A DNA stretch of 64,000 nt, from assembly GCA_001800315.1 (NCBI GenBank), contig MGVE01000010.1, forward strand, positions 1 to 64,000, given 5' to 3'. The stretch is from Elusimicrobia bacterium RIFOXYA2_FULL_47_53 (GTDB taxonomy: Bacteria; Elusimicrobiota; Endomicrobiia; Endomicrobiales; XYA2-FULL-47-53). Made by a program: the position numbers and the translations under genes. Of this stretch, positions 9,192 through 18,126 are shown piece by piece. Within the stretch, counting starts at the first letter, position 1. Each line of letters begins with the position of its first letter. The notes under the pieces are model-generated. The model saw only the letters and a program-made list of their open reading frames with translations. It ran no database searches and had not been told where the DNA came from.

Positions 9192-9836
9192 TTATTTTAC
9201 GAAAGCGATCTCATCAACATAGATGGCGCCTGATTTCTTTGTGACCTGGGAATCCTCAAACACAATAACAAACTCGTTGATCATGTTCCAGTTTGTTATC
9301 TTGTTGAACTTAGCAAAAGGAATCTCTACGAGGTTCCAGTTCTCGCCGACATACTCAACATAAACGAAGCTGGATTCCATGGAGCTCTTCAGCTCAACTT
9401 TAAACTTATTGGTAAATCCGGCATCTTTGTCTCCCTTTACCCAGAAGGAAAGTTTGCTGAAACCGGTGAGGTTCTGATCCTCAAGCTTCATCCAAAGGCC
9501 GTTGTAGGAAGGGTTTGATGAATCTACATCATAAGTTATCATGAGGCTCTGGCCTTTCTCGCCGTAACCGGGCTTAATGAAATCCGCCTTGCATCCCTGC
9601 GTCTTGTCATTCGGATCTTTATTCCAGGCTCCGAACGCGCCGCCAAGGTTATTGATAAGCTCGCCCGAATCAAAATCCGCTACCATCAGAAGTTTGCTCT
9701 TGGCGATTGCCGGAGATGCAACTTCAGATTTTGCCTCTGCTTTTCTCTCAGCGGTCTTTTTTGAAGCCGCGAAACCAAGATCTGCAACCAAAAGCCCAAC
9801 CGTAAGACACAGCACTGAAACCAATACTTTACGCAT
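9192..9836 (-). CDS. Single-domain exported CIA30/CBM11-like protein
   Basis: 214 residues: a signal peptide (to GFAAS), a Lys/Glu/Ala-rich linker and one CIA30/CBM11-like jelly roll from LLMVADFDSGELINNLGG to SGAIYVDEIAFVK. It is a close paralogue of the products of 9935-10564 and 33422-34075, sharing NNLGGAFGAWNKDP-type and FSFW/LSFWVKGD motifs. No catalytic residues are evident. The likely role is periplasmic or surface glycan binding, next to glycosidases of the same operon. The start is backed by CGGAGG. The stem-loop just downstream could make this product more abundant than downstream genes. Confidence 0.75.
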   Translation of the reverse strand: MRKVLVSVLCLTVGLLVADLGFAASKKTAERKAEAKSEVASPAIAKSKLLMVADFDSGELINNLGGAFGAWNKDPNDKTQGCKADFIKPGYGEKGQSLMITYDVDSSNPSYNGLWMKLEDQNLTGFSKLSFWVKGDKDAGFTNKFKVELKSSMESSFVYVEYVGENWNLVEIPFAKFNKITNWNMINEFVIVFEDSQVTKKSGAIYVDEIAFVK

Positions 9837-9934
9837 TGTACGCCTCCGTTAGTTTATTCACTCCAAATATGTTGGAATGTATTGTGAGCAAAGAACGCTT
9901 CAACGACTAAACAATCACCACCTCCCGATATTAA

Positions 9935-10564
9935 TTATTTCACAAAACTTATATCATCAAAATAAATAGCGCCGGACTTCTGGGTAACCTGGTCGCTTTC
10001 CAGCACAATGACAAACTCCGACATCTTGCTCCAATCTGTTATCTTATTGAAGCTTGCCAGCGGTATTTCCACAACATCCCAGAGATCGCTTGAATCTGTG
10101 ACATAGTAGGAAGAGCTCTCACCCTTTTTATTTTTTATCTCAATCTTGAATTTTTTGGTAAATCCGAGTTTCTCGTCGCCCTTTAGCCAGAACGATAACT
10201 TGGAATACGGCCGGACATCTATATCCTCAAGCTTCATCCAGAGCCCGCCGTAAGCCACATTAGGAGAATCAACATCGTAAGATAATTTAAGAGAACAACC
10301 CGTACCGTCATAGCCGGGTTTAAGTATTTCAGCCTTGTAGCTCTGAGAATCATCGGCCGGGTCTTTATCCCAGCTTCCGAAACTGCCGCCGACATTATTT
10401 GGCGCGGCCCCCGAATCAAAATCCGCCACAGTCAGTATGGGCTGAGTGTTCTTTGAAGTAACCGCTATCTTGCTCGCGTTGATCTTTGTCTTGTATGAAA
10501 CTGCGCCCACGGAAGCAGCGATACACACTACAACAGAAACCGTGACGGCAACAAATTTTTTCAT
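9935..10564 (-). CDS. Single-domain exported CIA30/CBM11-like protein
   Basis: 209 residues, signal peptide (MKKFVAVTVSVVVCIAASVGAVS) then one jelly roll: LTVADFDSGAAPNNVGGSFG, LSFWLKGDEKLGF and SGAIYFDDISFVK. It is the tandem paralogue of 9192-9836 and probably arose by duplication; the two differ mainly in the linker. GGAGGAATT precedes ATG. A binding role is inferred; no ligand residues can be named with confidence. Confidence 0.75.
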   Translation of the reverse strand: MKKFVAVTVSVVVCIAASVGAVSYKTKINASKIAVTSKNTQPILTVADFDSGAAPNNVGGSFGSWDKDPADDSQSYKAEILKPGYDGTGCSLKLSYDVDSPNVAYGGLWMKLEDIDVRPYSKLSFWLKGDEKLGFTKKFKIEIKNKKGESSSYYVTDSSDLWDVVEIPLASFNKITDWSKMSEFVIVLESDQVTQKSGAIYFDDISFVK

Positions 10565-10578
10565 AATTCCTCCAGTTT

Positions 10579-10604
10579 GCCGCTTCTAAGCAGCCGAAAG
10601 CGGC
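10579..10604 (-). terminator. Small intercistronic hairpin
   Basis: Arms GCCGCTT/AAGCGGC lie between the PorV-like gene and the 9935-10564 gene. There is no T-run, so it is more likely an RNA-stability element than a full terminator. Confidence 0.35.
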
Positions 10605-10626
10605 GAATATTCAGCTAACGCGGCTC

Positions 10627-11502
10627 TTAAAACTCCACTGAAAAACTGATCAGTGAACTGTAGCCCAGCTTGTAATGCCTCTCCAAAGTATAGTCAAAAC
10701 GAATTTTCTTAAAACCGAGGCTCATGCCGATATCCGTATTAAGATTGTCGTCCTGTTCCTTAAGGCCGGCCCTGAACGCAAGGCTTTTCCTGAAAAACCA
10801 CGATTCAAATCCGGCGGAATAATGCGCCTTGGAGTCCGCTTTTTTCTGTCCCTCAAGCGAAATTACATTGTCGGGGTTAAGCCAGTAGGCGGCGCCCAAA
10901 TTAACCTCGGAAGGCAGATTGTCAAGCGCGAGCGTTTCCCAGTAAATAGCGGGATTATTAATATTCTCCCAGACAAACGAAAATTTAAGCTTATCTTTGA
11001 TGGCCTCGTAAAGGCAGGCGAGGTCAAGCCCTATGCCGCTGGCTTTGTAGTCATACAAAACGGAATAATATTTCATGTTGGCTCCGAGAGAAACGGAACG
11101 CCCGACATACTGCCCGTAAGAAAAAACAAAAGTATTCTCGGAATAATTCATAAAACTAACCTGCGGCGTAGTGCCAAGCCTTATCCAGCCAAAACCCACG
11201 GTGCCTTTGCCGACACGCGGGTGTATATAGCCCAAAGCATTATAGTTGACAAGCCCAAGCCCGTAAAGATCCTGATAGAAAGCGCTGACCTCTTTTCTTT
11301 TCGCGCGCCCCAAAGCCGCCGGGTTCCAGAAAATAGCCGAGGAATCGTCTACTACGGCGCTGTATGCTCCGCCGAACCCGCGCCCCCTGGCTCCGATGCC
11401 TATATCGTCAAAGGCTGCCGATAAATTCTGGAAATTTAACAAAGAAACAAGCAGCGCCGCAAATACTGATACTTTCAGGCCGCGAGGCGAAACATAATTC
11501 AT
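10627..11502 (-). CDS. PorV/PorQ-like (UPF0164) outer-membrane beta-barrel protein
   Basis: 291 residues with a signal peptide ending near LSAAFDD. The diagnostic start of the mature part, GARGRGFGGAYSAVVDDSSAIFWNPAAL, is shared by the PorV/PorQ/UPF0164 family of FadL-like 14-strand barrels. The C-terminus SLISFSVEF ends in Phe, as expected for an outer-membrane barrel. In Bacteroidetes PorV is the shuttle of the type IX secretion system; here a T9SS role is only suggested by neighbouring proteins with C-terminal FlgD-Ig tails. Its ATG overlaps the stop of 11499-13397 by 4 nt, so translation is coupled. Confidence 0.75.
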   Translation of the reverse strand: MNYVSPRGLKVSVFAALLVSLLNFQNLSAAFDDIGIGARGRGFGGAYSAVVDDSSAIFWNPAALGRAKRKEVSAFYQDLYGLGLVNYNALGYIHPRVGKGTVGFGWIRLGTTPQVSFMNYSENTFVFSYGQYVGRSVSLGANMKYYSVLYDYKASGIGLDLACLYEAIKDKLKFSFVWENINNPAIYWETLALDNLPSEVNLGAAYWLNPDNVISLEGQKKADSKAHYSAGFESWFFRKSLAFRAGLKEQDDNLNTDIGMSLGFKKIRFDYTLERHYKLGYSSLISFSVEF

Positions 11503-13397
11503 CTAATCACCCCTATTATGCTGTTAATTTTATCTTTCTGTCCGTCATAACCCTCAGCGGAAAAGCTATATATGTAAATACCGTTGTGTACTCTTCTGCC
11601 GTCTTTGTCTTTGGCGTCCCATTCAATGACGCGCTCGTTGCCGTCATTGATTACCTCTTTTTCATAATAATACAGGCTTTCACCGCTAAGCTTGAAAATC
11701 TCAAACTTTACGACAGCGGAGTCTTTAAGCTTGTAAACAAATCGCGCTTTATCTTTGAGGCCGTCGTCATTTGGCGATATTGGATTGTACGGGACATCAA
11801 GTTTTTCTATAAAACTTCCGCCCTTTATGCTCTGCGCCTCAGGCGAAACAAATTCAAGCGCATCAAAGTACACCGTTCCGCTCGCGCCTTTATCCTTGGC
11901 AACAGCGAACCAGATATTTTTTATCTTAGTCATATCCAGAGACTTTCCGGCTCCGGAAAAATACGCCAGTTCGCTGTAAGGTATCTCCGCGGTAGTCCAT
12001 TCATTGGATGTTTCCGCCGCATGATACAAAACCTTTCTGAATACAACATCGTTTGAATCCGAAACCTTGAATTCAATATCATCCCTGCCGCCCGTGCCTT
12101 TGTATTTGAAGCGGAATACCGATCCACTTACCAGGTTCGGATGGGAATCCAGCGACATCACGGCCCAGCGATCCGCAACGGGTGATGTCTCAAGCAGTTT
12201 AAAGTTCAATTCCACGGCTTTATCGCTTTCAAGGCCGGAGGATCCGGCAACAGAAGCCAGAACCTTGCTGTACTGGCCGTATTTCTGCCATTTGCCGTTT
12301 GATGACACTTCCCCATCCATGGTATCTATCGTCTCAACCACGCTGTTAGCGGCCCCTGGCTGATAAAATTTAATTTCATCCATATACACCGTGCTCTGCG
12401 TGGGACCATTGGTAGCGCCGGCGACATTGTTCTCAAATATTATAGCCAGATTGCCCGAAGCGGAAGAGGAAATAAAACCGGTGAAATCCGAAAGCGGAAT
12501 TTTGACTTCCTGCCAGGCGGATGAAACAGTAACATAACTGTGCACCCTGACAAAAATCGTGTTTACGCTCAGTTCAACTTTAAACCTTTCACCGCCGGTC
12601 ACACCCTTGACAAAGAATGAAAGATAGGAGGTGTTGCTGAGATCCGTATTCTTTAACTCCGTGTAATACCCGGACCAGGCGTTTGTTCCGGAAACATCGT
12701 ACCTGAGCTCAAGCGCCCCTCCGCCCGAATAAGTTACCGTTGAAACATAGGCGGCGGTGCACGCACCGGAAGACGGCCAGAGCACCAGGGGGTTGCTTGA
12801 GCCGCCAAATTTATTGGTACTGCTCAGGTCGTTAAAGTCGGCAAGCATTTTAGAAGCCGGGTTAGAGAGAAAAAGCCTTACATTATCTATATCAAGGGTA
12901 CCCTCGCCGGCAAGCGAGCTGGAAACCCCGAAACTGATCTGCGCGATTTTTGTTTTATCAAGCACCGAGTCTCCGCCGTAGGAATAAACAAAATCCGGGC
13001 TTGTGCCGGAAAAGGAAAGCGCGATTTCAGTCCAATTTGGCTGGTTTGTAACGGAAGGAATCGTTTTTGAGAAGACGCTGCCGTCCGCGTCTTTAAGCTG
13101 AACCTGAAGGCTTCCCGCTATGCCGCTGCCTTTGTATAAAAACTTTATCTGATCTCCGCCGGAAAAATCCTTATAAGAAAATTCTTTTCCAAGAAGCACC
13201 CAGCTTCCGGACCCGAAACTGTAATCAAGTTTCAAAGCGTTCCCCGCGCTTCCGCTTCCCTGGCTCAAGGTTGCGGTGGCGCCTGAATCGCCCGAAGCCG
13301 CCCAGCCGGTAAGCTGTTCCATGCCGTCCAGCGTATCCGCGGAGAGCGGGTTAAATAAAGCCAACATGGACACCAGCGTTATCAGAACTCTTTTCAT
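11499..13397 (-). CDS. Secreted protein with three CIA30-like domains and a FlgD-Ig tail
   Basis: 632 residues: a signal peptide (to NPLSA), then three jelly-roll domains, about 22-180 (TLDIDNVRLFL), 185-345 (STVYMDEIKFYQP) and 355-525 (GTVYFDALEFVSP). A C-terminal FlgD-like Ig domain (YNPISPNDDGLKDKARFVYKL, EWDAKDKDGRRVHNGIY) completes it. The C-terminal part looks like a sorting or anchoring module, and it overlaps by 4 nt the start of the PorV-like gene, a partner that could handle such tails. Likely a multivalent glycan-binding surface protein. No catalytic domain. Confidence 0.75.
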   Translation of the reverse strand: MKRVLITLVSMLALFNPLSADTLDGMEQLTGWAASGDSGATATLSQGSGSAGNALKLDYSFGSGSWVLLGKEFSYKDFSGGDQIKFLYKGSGIAGSLQVQLKDADGSVFSKTIPSVTNQPNWTEIALSFSGTSPDFVYSYGGDSVLDKTKIAQISFGVSSSLAGEGTLDIDNVRLFLSNPASKMLADFNDLSSTNKFGGSSNPLVLWPSSGACTAAYVSTVTYSGGGALELRYDVSGTNAWSGYYTELKNTDLSNTSYLSFFVKGVTGGERFKVELSVNTIFVRVHSYVTVSSAWQEVKIPLSDFTGFISSSASGNLAIIFENNVAGATNGPTQSTVYMDEIKFYQPGAANSVVETIDTMDGEVSSNGKWQKYGQYSKVLASVAGSSGLESDKAVELNFKLLETSPVADRWAVMSLDSHPNLVSGSVFRFKYKGTGGRDDIEFKVSDSNDVVFRKVLYHAAETSNEWTTAEIPYSELAYFSGAGKSLDMTKIKNIWFAVAKDKGASGTVYFDALEFVSPEAQSIKGGSFIEKLDVPYNPISPNDDGLKDKARFVYKLKDSAVVKFEIFKLSGESLYYYEKEVINDGNERVIEWDAKDKDGRRVHNGIYIYSFSAEGYDGQKDKINSIIGVIR

Positions 13398-13431
13398 AAT
13401 TCTTCCTCTTTTAAGAGAATCTTACCGACGG

Positions 13432-14823
13432 TCAAAAAAACTCCTCAACTGTCAAAAGATGTTCGTATTTTTTTATCGTCGGGTCCGAGTGAAATTTCTT
13501 TTTGATGGCGCCATCGTTTAAATAATTGCACAGCGCGATAAAACTCATGGCCTGATCCAGGCAGAGATATTTGTTATTCACCTGTCCGGTTTCAAAATTC
13601 AAGCTGTCAAAGAAACCATAGGTTCCATAGATATTAGAATATTTTAACAATTCCTTCAAGTTTTTTATTGCTTTTTCAGGTTCAATCTCAAGCGCCAGAA
13701 AAGTCGCGTGCGGAGTCACCACATGTTCGTCCGGATATCCTTTGGCTCCGAGATGTTTTACTCCGTACTCGGCATACCCCTCAGGATCGCCGGGTATTGA
13801 GCACGGGGACATACCCCATACGGGATAGCCGTTTTCCTCCAGAGCATAAAATATCTGCAGATCAACGGCTGTTTTATTGTTTGGCGCAAAACTTCCAGAA
13901 GAGAGTTCTTTTTCATTTAAAACAAGCGCCGGCATTAAAAACTCAAACATGCTCCCGCCCCAGGAAGGTACAAATTTAAAGTCCTTATATTTATAATAGC
14001 CCTGAAATACTTTGTAACCGGAATAAACCTTTCTGCCGCCGCGGGGAGGCTGCTGCTGCCACTTCCACTGCCTTGGCAGGGTCCTGTTTAACCTGAACCA
14101 GTGCTCAACAGGAACATCTCCTTTCGCAATGGCAATATATGAAGTCAGCCTGGGCTCAGTGCAGAGCATGCCGTAATGAAACGCCGAGGCCTTTTTCTTA
14201 CTACCCTCAAACCCGAGTGAAAGATGGCCCAGTTTAGCGTCATAATATATTTTGAAGTTCATGGCATCAAAGATTGACTTGCATCTCTGGCCAATCTCGT
14301 CGGGAAACGACTGTTTGGCAACTATAAGCCCCGCCGCCAGCCAGCCGTTGTCAACGGCAGAAATATAGGAGCCGCTGTGTTCAAGCGTGTCAACCCAGTA
14401 ATAATTAAAGAAGTTTCCTTCCCACTTTTCCATCTTTTCCAGGCTGGAAAGAGCCAGATTGAGCCTTTCAAGGGCCAAATCCCTGTCAATTATTTTAAGG
14501 TCGTGGGCACCAACGACACACATCATGTAGAGCCCTATATTGGTAATAGAGGTGTAAAGATTTACTTTTTCTTTTGAAATATTATCTATCGGCAGTCCGG
14601 TCTCGCGGTCCACGCAGTCATAAAAAAAACCCCAGGTGTCTGAGGTTATCTTTACTAAAAACTCATTATCCGCTAATGCGGAATCAATCTCTTTAATTTC
14701 AATCGGGGAATAACGAAAAAGACGCGACTGCGCCTCATTTAAGGTAATTTTTCTTTCCTGAGCGCTTAAAACTCCGCCGCAGGCAACGAAAAAAAAGGCT
14801 GCCATTAAGATTTTTCTCACCAT
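13432..14823 (-). CDS. Exported glycoamylase/DUF3131-like glycosidase
   Basis: The body matches the glycoamylase-like (alpha/alpha)6 barrel type: TWGFFYDCVDRETGLP, WLAAGLIVAKQSFPDEIG, VPSWGGSMFEFLMPAL, WGMSPCS, VTPHATFLALE and KYLCLDQAMSFIAL. The longest ORF begins at 14883, but the promoter at 14899-14927 would start the transcript at about 14892, leaving no room for a ribosome site. The ATG at 14823 begins a clear signal peptide (MVRKILMAAFFFVACGGVLSA), so I use that (463 residues). It shares architecture with the catalytic part of 29255-31579. It should hydrolyse a beta-glucan in the periplasm or outside. First gene of the carbohydrate operon. Confidence 0.8.
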   Translation of the reverse strand: MVRKILMAAFFFVACGGVLSAQERKITLNEAQSRLFRYSPIEIKEIDSALADNEFLVKITSDTWGFFYDCVDRETGLPIDNISKEKVNLYTSITNIGLYMMCVVGAHDLKIIDRDLALERLNLALSSLEKMEKWEGNFFNYYWVDTLEHSGSYISAVDNGWLAAGLIVAKQSFPDEIGQRCKSIFDAMNFKIYYDAKLGHLSLGFEGSKKKASAFHYGMLCTEPRLTSYIAIAKGDVPVEHWFRLNRTLPRQWKWQQQPPRGGRKVYSGYKVFQGYYKYKDFKFVPSWGGSMFEFLMPALVLNEKELSSGSFAPNNKTAVDLQIFYALEENGYPVWGMSPCSIPGDPEGYAEYGVKHLGAKGYPDEHVVTPHATFLALEIEPEKAIKNLKELLKYSNIYGTYGFFDSLNFETGQVNNKYLCLDQAMSFIALCNYLNDGAIKKKFHSDPTIKKYEHLLTVEEFF

Positions 14824-14898
14824 CTGCCCCATTTCATATTTTTGGATATATAAGGTATCCGGAAGGCTAGTGTGAACAATCAATTAATCTTCAAAAGG

Positions 14899-14927
14899 AT
14901 TATAACAGAAAGCCGTATCATTGTCAA
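14899..14927 (-). promoter_or_regulatory. Consensus sigma70 promoter of the carbohydrate operon
   Basis: Minus strand TTGACA (14922-14927), 17 nt, TATAAT (14899-14904): a perfect consensus match. It fires leftward into 13432-14823 and the following carbohydrate genes. No obvious operator palindrome overlaps it. Confidence 0.8.
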
Positions 14928-14971
14928 GCAAAATCAGAGCGCCCGGTGTGTCAATCGCGCAACGAATTCGT

Positions 14972-15000
14972 TTGACTTTTAACATAGCAAGCTATATAAT
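14972..15000 (+). promoter_or_regulatory. Sigma70 promoter of the oxygen-defence operon, leaderless layout
   Basis: TTGACT (14972-14977), 17 nt, TATAAT (14995-15000). The ATG of the glycosylase gene is at 15010, 9 nt after the -10 box, so the transcript should start within a few nt of the start codon. It is divergent from the 14899-14927 promoter. Confidence 0.75.
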
Positions 15001-15009
15001 GTATCCTCA

Positions 15010-15672
15010 ATGAAAAGCGCTCTAAACAGGGAAATAATATCAGCCGTAGCTGCTCAGTGGAAGAACCTGAAAAGCGACATTGAAACACGCCTTGGGGAGT
15101 TCGCTGGAGTCTGGTCTGAGGGATCGGAAAAAGAGATATTTTCCGAACTCGTATTCTGCCTGTTTACTCCCCAGTCAAAGGCAAAATCCTGCTGGGCAGC
15201 AGTGGAAAGCCTCTCTGCCAAGGGCCTGCTGACCGCCGGCTCACGGGAAAAGGTTTACAGAGAGCTTGCCTGCGTCAGATTTAATAAAAATAAATCCGGC
15301 TATGTCATGGAGGCAAGAAAACTCTTCTGTCCCGACGGTTCAATAAAAATACGGAAGATTCTCTCCGGAATCGGAGACGAAGAGGCCGTCAGGGAATGGC
15401 TGGTTAAAAATGTAAAAGGCATAGGCTACAAAGAGGCGAGCCATTTTCTGAGAAACATCGGTTTCTCGCAGAATCTCGCCATACTTGACAGACATATACT
15501 TAAGAATTTAAAGCTGATGGGAGTAATTAAGGACATCCCCGGGTCTATCACAAAAAAGGAATATTTTAAGATTGAGAACAAAATGAGGGCTTTCACCCGG
15601 TCACTCGGGATACCGCTAAACCACCTTGACCTCGTTTTGTGGCACAAAGAAGCAGGGGAGCTATTTAAATAA
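15010..15672 (+). CDS. ogg: 8-oxoguanine DNA glycosylase/AP lyase (Ogg2-like)
   Basis: 220 residues resembling the archaeal/thermophile Ogg2 N-glycosylase/DNA lyase family: an N-terminal EKEIFSELVFCLFTPQ helix, a helix-hairpin-helix VKGIGYKEASHFLRNIGF carrying the catalytic lysine, and the catalytic aspartate in LAILDRHIL. It excises 8-oxoguanine from DNA and nicks the backbone. Length fits the family. It is the first gene of a plus-strand operon, and the next gene starts immediately after its stop codon (TAAATG). The link with oxygen-scavenging genes makes sense as oxidative-damage repair. No Shine-Dalgarno sequence is present; see the promoter entry for the leaderless layout. Confidence 0.85.
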   Translation: MKSALNREIISAVAAQWKNLKSDIETRLGEFAGVWSEGSEKEIFSELVFCLFTPQSKAKSCWAAVESLSAKGLLTAGSREKVYRELACVRFNKNKSGYVMEARKLFCPDGSIKIRKILSGIGDEEAVREWLVKNVKGIGYKEASHFLRNIGFSQNLAILDRHILKNLKLMGVIKDIPGSITKKEYFKIENKMRAFTRSLGIPLNHLDLVLWHKEAGELFK

Positions 15673-16359
15673 ATGAATAATTTAGCATTGACCAAAATAA
15701 ACTACGGGCTTTATGTCATCGCGGCAAATCATAATGGACGCCTTAACGCCCAGATCGCCAACACGGTTTTTCAGGTTACCTCCGAACCGGCCCAACTGGC
15801 CATAAGCGTCAACAAGCAGAACCTTACGCACGAGATTCTGCTTGAAGGCGGCGTATTCTCGGTTTCGGTCATCTCAACCGAGGCTACCATGGAATTTATA
15901 GGCAAATTCGGTTTTAAATCCGGCAGAAACTCGGACAAGTTCAAAGAAACCGGATTTAAAACCGGGCACAAAGGCGTTCCCATAGTGACGGATTACGCTT
16001 TGGCGGCTTTTGAAGCGGAAGTGACAGCCAAACTTGATGTCGGCACTCATACGATTTTTGTGGGCAGAATAGTAAACTGCGAAATACTTTCGGACGCAGA
16101 GCCGATGACCTACGACTATTACCATAGGGTAAAGAAAGGCTTTTCCCCAAAAACAGCGCCCACCTTCATTAAACAGGAAACAAAAAGGGAGGAAAAAACG
16201 ATGAAGAAATACAGATGCACGGTTTGCGGCTATATTTACGACCCTCAGGTTGGAGACCCGGACTCCGGGATTAAACCGGGAACTGCGTTTGAAGATATTC
16301 CCTCAACCTGGGTCTGCCCTGTCTGCGGAGTAGAAAAGTCGTCGTTTGAACCGGCTTAA
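15673..16359 (+). CDS. hrb: High-molecular-weight rubredoxin (flavin reductase-rubredoxin fusion)
   Basis: 228 residues. The N-terminal 165 residues form an FMN-binding flavin-reductase domain ([29 protein letters not shown]). The C-terminal 52 residues are a complete rubredoxin with both Fe-binding pairs ([10 protein letters not shown] and [13 protein letters not shown]). The same architecture is the Hrb protein of Moorella, which passes electrons from NADH to the flavodiiron protein FprA. The FprA-type gene follows 26 nt downstream, so the pair probably forms an NADH-dependent O2 or NO reductase in the cytoplasm. The rubredoxin part begins with its own Met preceded by GGAGG-like sequence, so a free rubredoxin could also be made. 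Confidence 0.9.
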   Translation: MNNLALTKINYGLYVIAANHNGRLNAQIANTVFQVTSEPAQLAISVNKQNLTHEILLEGGVFSVSVISTEATMEFIGKFGFKSGRNSDKFKETGFKTGHKGVPIVTDYALAAFEAEVTAKLDVGTHTIFVGRIVNCEILSDAEPMTYDYYHRVKKGFSPKTAPTFIKQETKREEKTMKKYRCTVCGYIYDPQVGDPDSGIKPGTAFEDIPSTWVCPVCGVEKSSFEPA

Positions 16360-16385
16360 CCCATTAATTTTAACCAGGAGGACCT

Positions 16386-17573
16386 ATGGCTGTGAAAACA
16401 ATTAAACCAGGAGTCTTGGCGGTTGGTACCCCTGACTGGGACAGAAGGCTTTTTGACGACCTTATTCCCCTGCCTGACGGCACCACATACAACTCCTATA
16501 TAGTCAAAGGCTCGGAAAAAACAGCCCTGATTGACACAACAGACCCTTCAAAGACGGAAGAACTGCTTTCCAATTTAAAACAGGCCGGGATTAATAAAAT
16601 TGACTATATTATTTCCCACCACGCGGAACAGGACCACTCCGGATCTATTCCGAAACTGCTTGAACTCTTTCCGGGTTCCAAAACAGTCACTAACAGAAAA
16701 TGCGCCGATATGCTCAAAGACCTCATGCCAATAGCAGAGGAAAGTTTTATTATAGTGGGCGACGGCCAGAAACTTGAGCTGGGCGGCAAAACGCTTGAAT
16801 TCATAATTGCGCCCTGGGTACATTGGCCCGAAACCATGTTTTCCTACCTGAAGGAAGACAAGCTGCTTTTCAGCTGCGACTTTCTGGGGTCTCATCTTGC
16901 CTCAAGCGAACTCTACGCCGGGACCGGCGAACTGGTCTACGAATCGGCAAAAAGGTACTACGCCGAAATCATGATGCCCTTTCGCTCCAGCATAAAAACC
17001 AACCTGGAAAAAATATCAAAACTTGAAATAGAGACAGTGGCTCCCAGCCACGGCCCTGTTTACGACAAACCCGGGTTCATAATTGACGCTTACAGGGAAT
17101 GGATCTCCGACTCAGTCAAAAACGAAGTCGTAATACCGTTCGTTTCCATGCACGGCAGCACAAGAATTCTTGTTGACAGCCTTGTAGAAGAGCTTACAAA
17201 AAGAAATATCAGCGTTATCCCCTTTAATCTGACGGGTGGCGACATCGGGAAACTGGCTATTTCGCTGGTGGACGCCGCTACGATAGTGCTCGCCGCACCG
17301 ACGGTCCTTGCGGGAGCGCATCCCAGCGCCCTGTACGCCGCGGCCCTGGCCAATGCCTTAAGGCCCAAGTGCAGGTTTGCTTCTATTATCGGCTCCTACG
17401 GATGGGGCGGACGAATGGTTGAGCAACTTACAGCACTCCTGCCGAATCTAAAAGCCGAGATAATTCCGCCGGTGCTTGTAAAAGGCCTGCCTAAAGAAAG
17501 CGGCCTTAAACTTATTGAAGGCCTGGCGGCCGCGATAGCGGACAAACACAAGGCGGCAGGGCTTTTGAAATAG
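16386..17573 (+). CDS. fprA: Flavodiiron protein (A-type flavoprotein, O2/NO reductase)
   Basis: 395 residues. The N-terminal metallo-beta-lactamase-like domain has the di-iron ligands HHAEQDHSGS, the HWPETMFSYL and SCDFLGSH segments and the final histidine in PSHGPVY. The C-terminal flavodoxin domain starts near residue 255 (IPFVSMHGSTRILVDSL) and binds FMN. Family members reduce O2 to water or NO to N2O in anaerobes. The upstream hrb gene supplies the electron donor and the downstream ferritin stores iron. CCAGGAGG lies 5 nt before the ATG. All expected domains are present, without the extra C-terminal rubredoxin found in E. coli NorV, consistent with the separate Hrb. Confidence 0.92.
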   Translation: MAVKTIKPGVLAVGTPDWDRRLFDDLIPLPDGTTYNSYIVKGSEKTALIDTTDPSKTEELLSNLKQAGINKIDYIISHHAEQDHSGSIPKLLELFPGSKTVTNRKCADMLKDLMPIAEESFIIVGDGQKLELGGKTLEFIIAPWVHWPETMFSYLKEDKLLFSCDFLGSHLASSELYAGTGELVYESAKRYYAEIMMPFRSSIKTNLEKISKLEIETVAPSHGPVYDKPGFIIDAYREWISDSVKNEVVIPFVSMHGSTRILVDSLVEELTKRNISVIPFNLTGGDIGKLAISLVDAATIVLAAPTVLAGAHPSALYAAALANALRPKCRFASIIGSYGWGGRMVEQLTALLPNLKAEIIPPVLVKGLPKESGLKLIEGLAAAIADKHKAAGLLK

Positions 17574-17597
17574 AGCGAAGCAGAACAGGAGGATAAT

Positions 17598-18125
17598 ATG
17601 ATAAACCAGAAAATGCAGGACGCCATAAACAAACAGATCAACAGGGAGTATTTCTCTTCGTATCTTTACCTTTCAATGGCGGCATATTTTGAGTCCGCCG
17701 GCCTTAAGGGTTTTTCCAACTGGATGCGAGTGCAGGCTCTTGAAGAAATGGTGCATGTCATGAAATTTTACGATTTTCTTTTGCAGAGAGGCGGCACAGT
17801 CACGCTGCTGGACATAGAGGCTCCGCAGTCAAAATGGACATCACCGCTGAATGCTTTTGAATATGCGTATGCCCATGAGCAGAAAGTGACCGGCATGATA
17901 AACGATCTGCTTACTCTTTCAAACAGCGAGAAAGACCACGCGACCGCTAATTTCCTTCAATGGTTCGTGAACGAACAAGTAGAGGAAGAAGCTTCCGCCA
18001 GCGAGATCGCGCAGAAGCTAAAACTCATTTCCTCGTCCTCCGAGGGCCTTTTCATGCTTGACCGCGAACTTGCCGCCAGGGTCTTTACCCCTCCGCCCGC
18101 GCCTCAGCAGGGCGCGAAGGCTTAA
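17598..18125 (+). CDS. ftn: Ferritin (iron-storage, FtnA-like)
   Basis: 175 residues forming the four-helix ferritin fold: [20 protein letters not shown] (ferroxidase-site glutamate), [14 protein letters not shown] (ExxH) and [17 protein letters not shown]. It matches non-haem bacterial ferritins, which oxidise Fe(II) with O2 or H2O2 and store it. A slightly extended Pro/Ala tail ([11 protein letters not shown]) is present. It is co-transcribed with hrb-fprA, 24 nt after fprA with AGGAGG before ATG. In this context it removes iron that would drive Fenton chemistry. Confidence 0.9.
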   Translation: MINQKMQDAINKQINREYFSSYLYLSMAAYFESAGLKGFSNWMRVQALEEMVHVMKFYDFLLQRGGTVTLLDIEAPQSKWTSPLNAFEYAYAHEQKVTGMINDLLTLSNSEKDHATANFLQWFVNEQVEEEASASEIAQKLKLISSSSEGLFMLDRELAARVFTPPPAPQQGAKA

Positions 18126-18126
18126 G

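Noticed and set aside
10675-12056. Plus-strand ORFs of 249 and 230 residues
   Set aside because: Antisense shadows of the PorV-like and three-domain genes; low-complexity composition typical of reverse frames.
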